From CAYZPE01 sp964626625 (GTDB taxonomy: Bacteria; Patescibacteriota; Minisyncoccia; Phycocordibacterales; CAYZPE01), in assembly GCA_964626625.1 (NCBI GenBank), contig CAZVFV010000002.1, positions 1 through 43,187 of the forward strand: a stretch of DNA of 43,187 nt, given 5' to 3'. Positions 36,430 to 43,187 of this stretch are shown here, one piece after another. The stretch's first letter is position 1. Every line of letters starts with the position of its first letter. The notes beneath the pieces are model-generated. The model made no database searches. It worked only from the letters and a program-made list of their open reading frames with translations, and was not told the origin of the DNA. The translations under genes and the position numbers were made by a program.

Positions 36430-38985
36430 CTAGACAGGCTCCACAAAGGTCAAGGTTGATTGCGCACCGGCCACCGTCACCACTTCCCGCTGCAATTGCG
36501 TGCCGTCGTTGAGCCGCAGCCGCACGCCATAGCGAACCCCGGCCGTCATCACGCAGGGCTCATCCAGCGTCACGGTGGCGACCCTGCCGATGCCGTCCAG
36601 CGTGAACGATTTCGCGCGGCCGCTTGAGAGTCCGAACAACGGCACATCATGCTGCACATGCACCAGATCGCCTGGGAGCACGGCGAGATGTTCAAAATCG
36701 CAGGAGAGCCGGAACAGTTCAGACCGCAGCTTCAGCACGCCCAAGTGGTAGCGCTGGAGTTTAAAGATCTGCTCAGGATCGTTCACGCCGAGCCCTGCCT
36801 CCACTGATTCAAACCGCGTGGCCTCCGGCAGATCCGTCTGATCGCCCCAGGTATCGCGCCTGATGCCGTCCGCCCCGGTCACCCCATACCCATCGGCGAT
36901 CACGAGGCGCTCGTCCTGCTCCAGCGTGTCCGCATTCGCAAACCTGACTTTCAGCGCGTGCGGAAGATCCACAAACAATTTCGTGCCTTTGAATCCCCAC
37001 GAATTGCGAGGCGTGAACACCTGAGCCGGAATCGTCTGTGGCACATCTTCCGTGCAGGAGACTTTGCCGTCTCGATAGGCCGGTGTGGCGCGTCCAGCCG
37101 CGAGCACATCGCGCCCGAGTTCTGCCACCGTCGAACGAAAGTCGATGATCGCGTTAAATTCAAATCCATGCGCGGCGCAGCGCGCGTGCAATCCCTGCAG
37201 TGTGGCCAGGTCAATTCGGCTATCCTCCTTGGGCCGAGCGTTCGCGGTGCCCTGATGCACGTTTCGAAAGACCGAGGCGGGGTTGTTCGTCTCCCGCTCG
37301 ACCCAGGTGGCTCCATCCCAATCCGGGAGAATGGAATGGGCAATCGCGTTGAACGAATCCAGCGTGCCGTGTAACTGATCCGTAGCGCGAATCCGCACCG
37401 CCACACTCGCCATACCGGCCGGGAGCAACCGCACACCCGCGCGGACCGTTCTGAGCGCCGTCCAGAAGGAGAGATCGTGCACCTTGGGATCTGTCTCGTT
37501 CACCACCAACGTCAGCCTGGTGAGCTGTATTTCATAGGTGCCTGGAGTCGGCACAGAGAACGTGAGCGATTTCACAAACTGCGTGGTCCTGGCTTCCGTC
37601 GTGGTCAGCCCTGCGACCTCATCGAGTCCCCCGACGAAATGCGTTGGGGCCATCGGTGTCACGCGCCCGCTGCCATCGTTGCCCACTGCCAGCTCGATTC
37701 GTAGGATCGAGGCCACTGATCGCGTCGTCTGTTGGAAGCGGAAGTTGCGATAGGTGAACGACGCCGCGTTCAGGAAGGCCATGACTTGCGCTGCCGTCGA
37801 ATAGAGGCCGCTGGTTTTGCGCAAGCCCACCACAAAGGCCCAGGCGTTACTCCCCACTTGCGTCACTTGCAACGTCTCGACCGCACGATCTCCCGTGTCC
37901 ACATAGGCAATGGAGAGGTTGTTGCCATAGGGCCCGTTCGACGAGGCCCAATAGGTGAGATCGTTGTTCGACCCTGCAAGGACGGTCGTGTAGGAGGCGG
38001 GCCACGAGAGCCGACCGTTCGCCACGGTCCATGGCGACGTGCCCTGTAATCGGTATTCAACGCGATGCTGCACCCCGCGAGGCTGTGGCCCGTCCCGGTG
38101 CTCGCTAAACAGCCCGGGGAATGTGAGGTCAATGGAAATCTCCGTGGCCGAATCTTTACTCGTGCGAATACTCGTCACGTTATATTTCAGCGGAATCGAA
38201 AGCGGTTCCTCGGTCACGATCGCGGGATAAAGCGTATGGGGAGGATCAGAGGCGTGCCCCTGCCGCACTTCGATTTGCACGTCCTGGAAAATATCAATCG
38301 AGTTCGTCCCGATCTTGAAATCACTCAGCGAGAGCGGTCCCGGCCCAAAACAAAACAGCGCCCGAAGATACTGATCGTCGCCGACCGATTCAGAATAATG
38401 CCGCGCGGCCAATGGCGGGAAGATCCGGTGTCGGCCGTACACACGAGGCATGACACCATAGGGGATGAGCTGGTTCGAGGTGCCGTTCAACGAGAGCGTG
38501 TTGCTGGCCCCGCTATTGAGGCCCGAAAGGTCGTTCATTTTGGGCTTGGCGGGCGGGATGAGGGCCGAGACGGCGAGTGATGCCCCAATGCTGGCGACAA
38601 CAATCGCCGCACTTGCCGCGAACGCAGCGGCCCCCACAAGCCCTGCAGCCCAGTATTGCTGTGCCGCGATTGCGACAACCATGATCGAGATCATCGCAAT
38701 CATGCGCCCCATGTCTTTACCTTGACCACCTTCACCACCCATCGGGATCGCGCGCACGTGGACGGATTGACCCGGCCCGGGAATAGTGGTCTCCCATTCG
38801 GCGTCCTTGACATACACCCCATCGATGAACACCCGTGCATGCAGGCTGTCCGGCGTCCAGCCAATCGACCGCAGGAGATCGTGTACGTTGCCGCCTACCG
38901 GCCTCGTCACATCGATGCGTCCCCGCTCCGCAGAGAGCATGTGCGGCATGGCAATGAGCCGGAGATTGGTGGTCTCTACCTGCAT
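36430..38985 (-). CDS. J-like tail tip protein, N-terminal half with I-like domain, 851 aa
   Basis: GAGGGAG six bases before ATG 38985 decides the start. Residues 1-110 resemble tail assembly I (LRLIAMPHMLSAERGRIDVT, DLLRSIGWTPDSLHARVFID). A hydrophobic Ala/Gly stretch at about 110-165 may be a membrane-penetrating tip. The J core follows: VMPRVYGRHRIFPPLAAR, YLRALFCFGPGPLSLSDFKI, and a C-terminal CDFEHLAVLPGDLVHVQHDV with the terminal LTFVEPV. It ends exactly where other J proteins continue into GDLxxFG, which here begins in the gene at 33818. It shapes the tail tip and host recognition. Confidence 0.82.
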   Translation of the reverse strand: MQVETTNLRLIAMPHMLSAERGRIDVTRPVGGNVHDLLRSIGWTPDSLHARVFIDGVYVKDAEWETTIPGPGQSVHVRAIPMGGEGGQGKDMGRMIAMISIMVVAIAAQQYWAAGLVGAAAFAASAAIVVASIGASLAVSALIPPAKPKMNDLSGLNSGASNTLSLNGTSNQLIPYGVMPRVYGRHRIFPPLAARHYSESVGDDQYLRALFCFGPGPLSLSDFKIGTNSIDIFQDVQIEVRQGHASDPPHTLYPAIVTEEPLSIPLKYNVTSIRTSKDSATEISIDLTFPGLFSEHRDGPQPRGVQHRVEYRLQGTSPWTVANGRLSWPASYTTVLAGSNNDLTYWASSNGPYGNNLSIAYVDTGDRAVETLQVTQVGSNAWAFVVGLRKTSGLYSTAAQVMAFLNAASFTYRNFRFQQTTRSVASILRIELAVGNDGSGRVTPMAPTHFVGGLDEVAGLTTTEARTTQFVKSLTFSVPTPGTYEIQLTRLTLVVNETDPKVHDLSFWTALRTVRAGVRLLPAGMASVAVRIRATDQLHGTLDSFNAIAHSILPDWDGATWVERETNNPASVFRNVHQGTANARPKEDSRIDLATLQGLHARCAAHGFEFNAIIDFRSTVAELGRDVLAAGRATPAYRDGKVSCTEDVPQTIPAQVFTPRNSWGFKGTKLFVDLPHALKVRFANADTLEQDERLVIADGYGVTGADGIRRDTWGDQTDLPEATRFESVEAGLGVNDPEQIFKLQRYHLGVLKLRSELFRLSCDFEHLAVLPGDLVHVQHDVPLFGLSSGRAKSFTLDGIGRVATVTLDEPCVMTAGVRYGVRLRLNDGTQLQREVVTVAGAQSTLTFVEPV

Positions 38986-39398
38986 GCTGGCTCCCTCATC
39001 TGCGGATGCCGATGCACCCCCATGATGCGTTTCTCCCAGAGTGCGGAGTCCCAGCGTGCCCGCACCGTGCCCACGACGCGCACCGCATGCACGAAATGGG
39101 GCGGGTCCACGATCAGCCCGCAATGCCACGGCTGCCCCTGCACGCGCAAGATCATGACGTCCCCAGGCCGCGCCCGCGCCAGCGGGATTTCAGGCCAGTC
39201 CATCGACTCACGCATAATCAGCGCAGAGACGGAGGCCTTGTCATGCGTCGTGGTGTAGTCCTCGGTATAGCTGGGGAGGTCGATGCCGAACTGTTCACGA
39301 AAGATCAGAAAAATCAGGCCATAGCAATCGATCCCCTCGTGCGAGCGGCCCTTTTCCTCGAAGGGGATCGTCATGTAGCTGGAGACGTTAGGCATCAT
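38976..39398 (-). CDS. NlpC/P60-family tail tip peptidase (gpK-like), 140 aa
   Basis: The start overlaps the upstream stop (TAATG). The fold motifs are GIDCYGLIFLIFREQFGIDL (catalytic Cys), RPGDVMILRVQGQPWHCGLI (catalytic His) and a later HAVRVVG strand. gpK-like proteins act at the tail tip and may trim peptidoglycan during DNA entry. It shares a few bases with the tip gene that follows. The usual N-terminal Mov34/JAB domain of full gpK is absent. Confidence 0.82.
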   Translation of the reverse strand: MMPNVSSYMTIPFEEKGRSHEGIDCYGLIFLIFREQFGIDLPSYTEDYTTTHDKASVSALIMRESMDWPEIPLARARPGDVMILRVQGQPWHCGLIVDPPHFVHAVRVVGTVRARWDSALWEKRIMGVHRHPQMREPACR

Positions 39399-39880
39399 TA
39401 GAATAATCCCGGCGCATTCTGTGGGCTGAATGTCCACCATGGAATCGGCTCTCTATCGTCCTCATCGAGGGCCAAGTCACCCTCCACCACAAACTGGTCA
39501 TAATCCACATTGCGCAGCGTGAGGTTCGGGAAACTGATCTCAATGATGTCAGGCTGCGACGCGAGCACCAGATCCACTTGCACGGTCGGCGGCTGGCCAG
39601 GAGGAATGCCGCGAATCGCCAGGATGATGGAGCGGTCAATGCTATCGAGCACCAGCCGCACGCGCGGGCTCCCGTCGATCCCGTCAGCCGGGAGCGTCAC
39701 CTGAAACGGGAACGCGGCGTAGACGTTGCCGTTGCTCGTGAGATTTTGCAGATTGTTCACCACGCGCAGCGGACCACCGATGATAGAGGCGTGTGAGATC
39801 GAACACATAGACAGGAAGACTGCCCCTGTCTCCTGCGCAAACATCGCCTGTCTGAGTGCCACTGAGAGTGAGCGAGCCAT
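39398..39880 (-). CDS. Distal tail protein, DUF1833/gpL-like, 160 aa
   Basis: Residues include FLSMCSISHASIIGGPLRVV, FPFQVTLPADGIDGSPRVRL and VLASQPDIIEISFPNLTLRN, the strand series of DUF1833 tail proteins that occupy the gpL slot between gpM and gpK. ATGA and TAATG overlaps link it on both sides. It forms part of the tail tip ring. Confidence 0.75.
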   Translation of the reverse strand: MARSLSVALRQAMFAQETGAVFLSMCSISHASIIGGPLRVVNNLQNLTSNGNVYAAFPFQVTLPADGIDGSPRVRLVLDSIDRSIILAIRGIPPGQPPTVQVDLVLASQPDIIEISFPNLTLRNVDYDQFVVEGDLALDEDDREPIPWWTFSPQNAPGLF

Positions 39881-40236
39881 CAGGGCAGCACCTCCAGCGA
39901 CAGCGTGACGGGAATCGTGTCAGGTCCCAGCATCGAGCCGATCATCGGCGGGGCTTTAAATCGAAAGTTCACCGTCGCGCCACTGATCGGATCCGTCCAC
40001 TCAAACGGTTGCGTGCCCTGGAGCAAGGTGGTCACATAGAACGCTTCGAGCAGCACCCACTGCGCCTTCGTGAAAAAGTCCATCTGCATCTCATGCTCAA
40101 CGAGGTTGGCCGTATACTTCGACCGCAGCTTCGGCGGACCCGCGTCCATGGGGGTGCGAATGCGCGTGTCCTGGATCTTGCGGGTGTACCCCTGCCAGCT
40201 CCTCATTTGCGGTAATGTCACGGGCCAGATCGGCAC
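39880..40236 (-). CDS. Minor tail protein (gpM-like position), 118 aa
   Basis: A GTG start with GGGAG five bases upstream lies one base after the tape measure stop. RKIQDTRIRTPMDAGPPKLR and MQMDFFTKAQWVLLEAFYVT then FEWTDPISGATVNFRFKAPP give the beta-sandwich pattern of gpM/distal tail proteins. It is expected to sit under the tape measure at the tail tip. The synteny with gpL- and gpK-like genes is clear. Confidence 0.7.
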   Translation of the reverse strand: MPIWPVTLPQMRSWQGYTRKIQDTRIRTPMDAGPPKLRSKYTANLVEHEMQMDFFTKAQWVLLEAFYVTTLLQGTQPFEWTDPISGATVNFRFKAPPMIGSMLGPDTIPVTLSLEVLP

Positions 40237-40237
40237 G

Positions 40238-42658
40238 CTATCTCCCTATCGGTTGAGGCGACGCCCCGAACCGCTGCAACGATTTATCCATCGAGCCATC
40301 CCCAAAGGCTGCATTCATTTCCTGCCGTACGATCAGGCGAATCTGTTGACGGCCGTCCTGCCCGGTGCTGCGCTGCGTTTCCACCTTGGCCCCCTGCACT
40401 TGGTTAATCACCTCGATATGGATCGGGACGCTCACCTGTGTCCCGCCTTGCATGCCCTTCATGGTGACGGGAACCGCCCCACCCTTCAGTGGGATCACGG
40501 CTTCAGCGCCGTGCAACATGGCGAGTTGTCCTGAGCCGAAATTGCCTACGCCGCCATCTGAAAAGAATTTCGTACTTGAGAAATTGGCCGCTCCAGTGCC
40601 TCCAGCACCTCCGCGCACTCCGCCTGCTGCCCCAGAGAACGCTTGGGCAATCCCCGCCATGACCATTTGGGCCATGATCTGCGAGATGATCTGCTTCGCG
40701 AAGTCCAGCACGCTCTTGAGTAAGTCCTTAAACCCTTTGATCTTCCCTTCCATCGCATCGAAAAAGAAGTTCTTGAACCCCTGCTCCATCGCCTGCGCCG
40801 TCCGCCGCGCCATATCCGCCGCCAGGCCAAAGCCTGTTTTGGTATCCTTGATATAGTTCCGCATGCCGTTGGCCCAGCCTGCGAAGAAATCCCCGCTCGC
40901 CGCGTTGAGGTTATTCGTCGCATCGCGCATGGCGTTAATCTGTGCGGTCTCTTTTTGCAGATCGCTCTTTGGTGAGTTGGCGAGGATGGCCTTCGCGCGT
41001 TCGGTGTCATTGGTCTGCCACGCCATCAACAGAGTCGCAGCTTGCCGCTGGTTAAGATCGAGCTCTTTCCCGAGTTGCGCCCGAAGCAAGTCCATTTTGC
41101 GCGTATACATCGCCTCGGTATCGTTGCCCAACTCGTCGTAGTAGTTGACCCAGGCCTGAGAGTTGGCGACGAGTTCGTCTCGCTCTTTCTGGCGATCCGC
41201 CGCCATGAGATTGGCCCCTTGAATAAACAGATCGAGTTCTTTCTTCGCCTCAGCAGACCTGGCGCGTGTGATATCGACTTGCCCCTTCAGTTCGTTGTTC
41301 GCCAGTTGATCGCGTATGAGCTTGGTGTTCTGAATGAGTTCGGCGAATTTCTTCTGATAATCCGTCTCGACTTTTAGTCTGTCGTCGGCATCCTTAAACC
41401 CAAGCGCCGTGCGTTCCGCGTTAAACTGCATCAAGAGATCTCGCGTCTGCTTGATCTGCTCGACTTCAGCGAGGAGTTCGTGTTCCTTAATGTCAATCCG
41501 CTCCTCTGTGGCGCGTGTCTCACTGGCGATCCCGTCAGCAATCGACGCATCGACCATGATCTGTTGACGTGCGAATCCAGATCGAATCAACTCCATCTCG
41601 TTATCGACGGCCTGCTTCTTCGCCTCGAACTGGGCCTGCAAGGCATCGGCGGCGGTCTTCCTCGCCCTATCTGCATCCACGAGCGGAGCAATGTCCCTGT
41701 CACCTGATCGCTTCTTCGTGTTGCCGCCCAAGTATTTCGCTGCGTCAGGATTCTCAATCAGCAGCTGTTTCGCCCCCAGTTCAGCTTCGATCTGTCGAAT
41801 CTTGAGCTTGAGTTGATCGAAAGTCATCGCCGTGAACATCGTTTCCACGCTTGCGGCGGCAATCTTGACCATCGCCGTGAACGCGGCGACCTCATGCGAG
41901 AGGCCCCTGAAAAAGTGTGACGCCGCCTCGCTCCTGAACATCTCCATGAAATCGGACATGATTGGGAGGAGTTGCTTGCCGATGACCATCGTCATCCCAC
42001 GCGCCAACCCCGTCATCTTGTCCAACTCGTCATTAAATCGATCTGCCGCTTCCGCATCTTCCTGCGACAGCACGAGGCCTAGTCTGCGCGCCTCCTCCAT
42101 CAGCCCTTTAATGCCATCCTTGCCTTGATTCAGGAATGGAATCAGATCCATCCCGGCTTTCCCAAAGAGCTTCACGGCCATATCGGCCTTCTGGGCGCCG
42201 TCATGGGAACGCGCAAACGCGTCGGCGACATCAAGTAGCATCTCTTCGGTCGGCTTGAGTTGACCCGTTGCCATCGTCGCAGAGAGACCCATGGTGCGAA
42301 ATAACTGGGCTCCGTCCCCAGTCTGTTTTCCCGCCTCGACCATATTGGCAGAGAGGAACTTAATACCCTTCGCGAGCTGTTCGGTGGAGACCTCTGAGAA
42401 GTTGGCCGCGTACTTGAGCCCGGCCAGCGCCTCGACCGACGCACCGGTCTTGTTACTGAGATTGAGCAACTCTTCACCGTAGTTCGCCGTAGATTTCGCC
42501 ACTGAAAACAGTGCCCCGCCTACAGCCGCAAGCTGCGTCTTCCAATCCTTAATGAAGCTGTTAAACGACCCCAGCGCGCCTTGCTGCTTCGTGAGCTCGC
42601 CGCTGAACTGATCGGCCACCAGCTTGAGGACAAGAGCCAGTTCACGATTTTCTGACAT
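40238..42658 (-). CDS. Tail tape measure protein, 806 aa
   Basis: The ATG directly follows the stop of the repeat protein. The N-terminal domain (DQFSGELTKQQGALGSFNSF) leads to a PhageMin-type region (EELLNLSNKTGASVEALAGL, LMEEARRLGLVLSQEDAEAA), a long coiled coil (about 300-560), hydrophobic helices near residue 640-700, and a Gly-rich C-terminus with FFSDGGVGNFGSGQLAMLHG and EAVIPL, typical of lambda H-like proteins. By the 0.15 nm per residue rule the tail would be about 120 nm. Its gene is separated from the chaperone by an unusual cassette. Confidence 0.88.
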   Translation of the reverse strand: MSENRELALVLKLVADQFSGELTKQQGALGSFNSFIKDWKTQLAAVGGALFSVAKSTANYGEELLNLSNKTGASVEALAGLKYAANFSEVSTEQLAKGIKFLSANMVEAGKQTGDGAQLFRTMGLSATMATGQLKPTEEMLLDVADAFARSHDGAQKADMAVKLFGKAGMDLIPFLNQGKDGIKGLMEEARRLGLVLSQEDAEAADRFNDELDKMTGLARGMTMVIGKQLLPIMSDFMEMFRSEAASHFFRGLSHEVAAFTAMVKIAAASVETMFTAMTFDQLKLKIRQIEAELGAKQLLIENPDAAKYLGGNTKKRSGDRDIAPLVDADRARKTAADALQAQFEAKKQAVDNEMELIRSGFARQQIMVDASIADGIASETRATEERIDIKEHELLAEVEQIKQTRDLLMQFNAERTALGFKDADDRLKVETDYQKKFAELIQNTKLIRDQLANNELKGQVDITRARSAEAKKELDLFIQGANLMAADRQKERDELVANSQAWVNYYDELGNDTEAMYTRKMDLLRAQLGKELDLNQRQAATLLMAWQTNDTERAKAILANSPKSDLQKETAQINAMRDATNNLNAASGDFFAGWANGMRNYIKDTKTGFGLAADMARRTAQAMEQGFKNFFFDAMEGKIKGFKDLLKSVLDFAKQIISQIMAQMVMAGIAQAFSGAAGGVRGGAGGTGAANFSSTKFFSDGGVGNFGSGQLAMLHGAEAVIPLKGGAVPVTMKGMQGGTQVSVPIHIEVINQVQGAKVETQRSTGQDGRQQIRLIVRQEMNAAFGDGSMDKSLQRFGASPQPIGR

Positions 42659-43187
42659 TTATCCCATCCCTTCGACGTGGCGCACGGTGGGCAGACTGCC
42701 GACCAGGCCGGAGACAGCCGGCGCCGTGCCGGTCACAAATTGCGCCGTGGCGATCGATCCGATAGGCGGCGCCTGGAGTCTCACGATTTGTATCGGGGCC
42801 GTGGCGAACGGGGCCAGTCCTCCCGCGTGGATGACTGGGGCTGGTTGCTCGTATTCCTGCGCCCCGTATCCTCTGGCGTAGATCATCGGGCGCAACGGAG
42901 GACTGGCCAGCACGGCCACAGCATGGGGATAGGCCTCCATGAACGGCGCTGTCGGTTGTCCGCGGTCGACAGGGAAAGATGTGAGCGTCTTCCCCAGGTG
43001 TAGCCCTGCTGGAATCTGCCCGAAGATCTCTGGCTGCGTCTGTGTTTGATAGCCCTGTGGTGAGGCTGTGATCATTGGGCGAACAGGGACTGTCGCAGGC
43101 GTCGCACCTGCATGCGGGTATTCCGCCATGATCGGCTGAATCTGCGAGGGATTCTCTTGTGCCCTAGCCACGATCTGCCGGGTCGGT
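42659..43187 (-). CDS. Pro/Gln-rich repeat protein (C-terminal part)
   Basis: This is the continuation of the frame that begins at 1719. The codon phase at 43154-43156 equals that at 1-3, and bases 43154-43187 duplicate 1-34. This part has further copies of the NPSQIQP, YPHA and AGLHLGKTL motifs, then a less repetitive C-terminus rich in Ala, Pro and Val. It ends with TAA directly abutting the ATG of the tape measure gene, so the two are probably translationally coupled. A GTG at 43171 could be mistaken for a start, but the same codon is internal (IVARAQE) in the longer reading. Function unknown. Confidence 0.75.
   Translation of the reverse strand, partial: PTRQIVARAQENPSQIQPIMAEYPHAGATPATVPVRPMITASPQGYQTQTQPEIFGQIPAGLHLGKTLTSFPVDRGQPTAPFMEAYPHAVAVLASPPLRPMIYARGYGAQEYEQPAPVIHAGGLAPFATAPIQIVRLQAPPIGSIATAQFVTGTAPAVSGLVGSLPTVRHVEGMG
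43154..43187. repeat. Terminal direct repeat shared with 1-34
   Basis: This is the second copy of the terminal overlap. Identity with 262-319 extends further upstream, with about one mismatch, so the end of the contig aligns equally well to an internal repeat copy. Confidence 0.85.

Noticed and set aside
1..43187. tRNA, rRNA or riboswitch genes
   Set aside because: I saw no cloverleaf, rRNA or recognised riboswitch motif by eye. A tRNAscan/Infernal search would be decisive.

Overview
The window looks like the complete or near-complete genome of a tailed dsDNA phage of the siphovirus (lambda-like) type that infects a Gram-negative bacterium. The first 34 bases are repeated as the last 34, and one long reading frame runs in phase across that join, so the contig is probably a closed circle of about 43.15 kb (or a circularly permuted genome). 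Every gene I could support lies on the minus strand, so biological order runs from high to low coordinates. Two runs of exactly 100 N (23281-23380 and 27258-27357) are scaffold gaps, and both sit inside tandem repeats. Spanin genes with a lipoprotein signal, Sec signal peptides and TTATCCACA DnaA boxes point to a Gram-negative host. I cannot name the host or the phage genus.

Layout, read leftward from about 20 kb. The packaging and head block holds a Nu1-like small terminase (18934-19542), a cytosine-5 DNA methyltransferase inserted between the terminase genes inside a 522-bp direct duplication (17525-18475), the large terminase, a small helix-turn-helix protein, a gpW-position protein, a lambda-type portal, and a fused prohead protease/HK97 major capsid protein (10734-12611). 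Four or five connector and tail-completion proteins, the major tail protein and the tail assembly chaperone follow. The chaperone carries a T TTT TTT slippery site for a -1 frameshift.

An unusual 7-8 gene cassette then separates the chaperone from the tape measure gene. It includes a secreted beta-helix protein with C-terminal membrane segments and a Pro/Gln-rich, membrane-anchored repeat protein that crosses the contig ends. After the tape measure (40238-42658) come distal tail proteins, an NlpC/P60 protein and a J-like tip protein. The J-like protein appears split in two, with two signal-peptide-bearing fibre proteins between its halves. A conserved tail fibre follows.

The lysis block (28.6-30.5 kb) has an M15-type endolysin, two small membrane proteins, and an Rz spanin with Rz1 nested inside it. 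A staphylococcal-nuclease-like protein and small orphans come next. The accessory region (20-27.5 kb) holds an iterated 29-bp repeat, two helix-turn-helix genes and a second, stand-alone HK97 major capsid protein without a protease. It also has a ribbon-helix-helix gene with a near-consensus promoter, a string of duplicated small membrane-protein and zinc-ribbon genes, a secreted jelly-roll-like protein, a replication-initiator-like protein whose gene contains DnaA boxes, and a decayed IS607-type recombinase.

The most interesting features are the second capsid gene with its own regulators and repeats (possibly a nested satellite-like module), the split tip protein with secreted fibres inside it, and the number of Sec-exported proteins encoded among the tail genes. 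No integrase, DNA polymerase, CRISPR array or tRNA gene was recognised.
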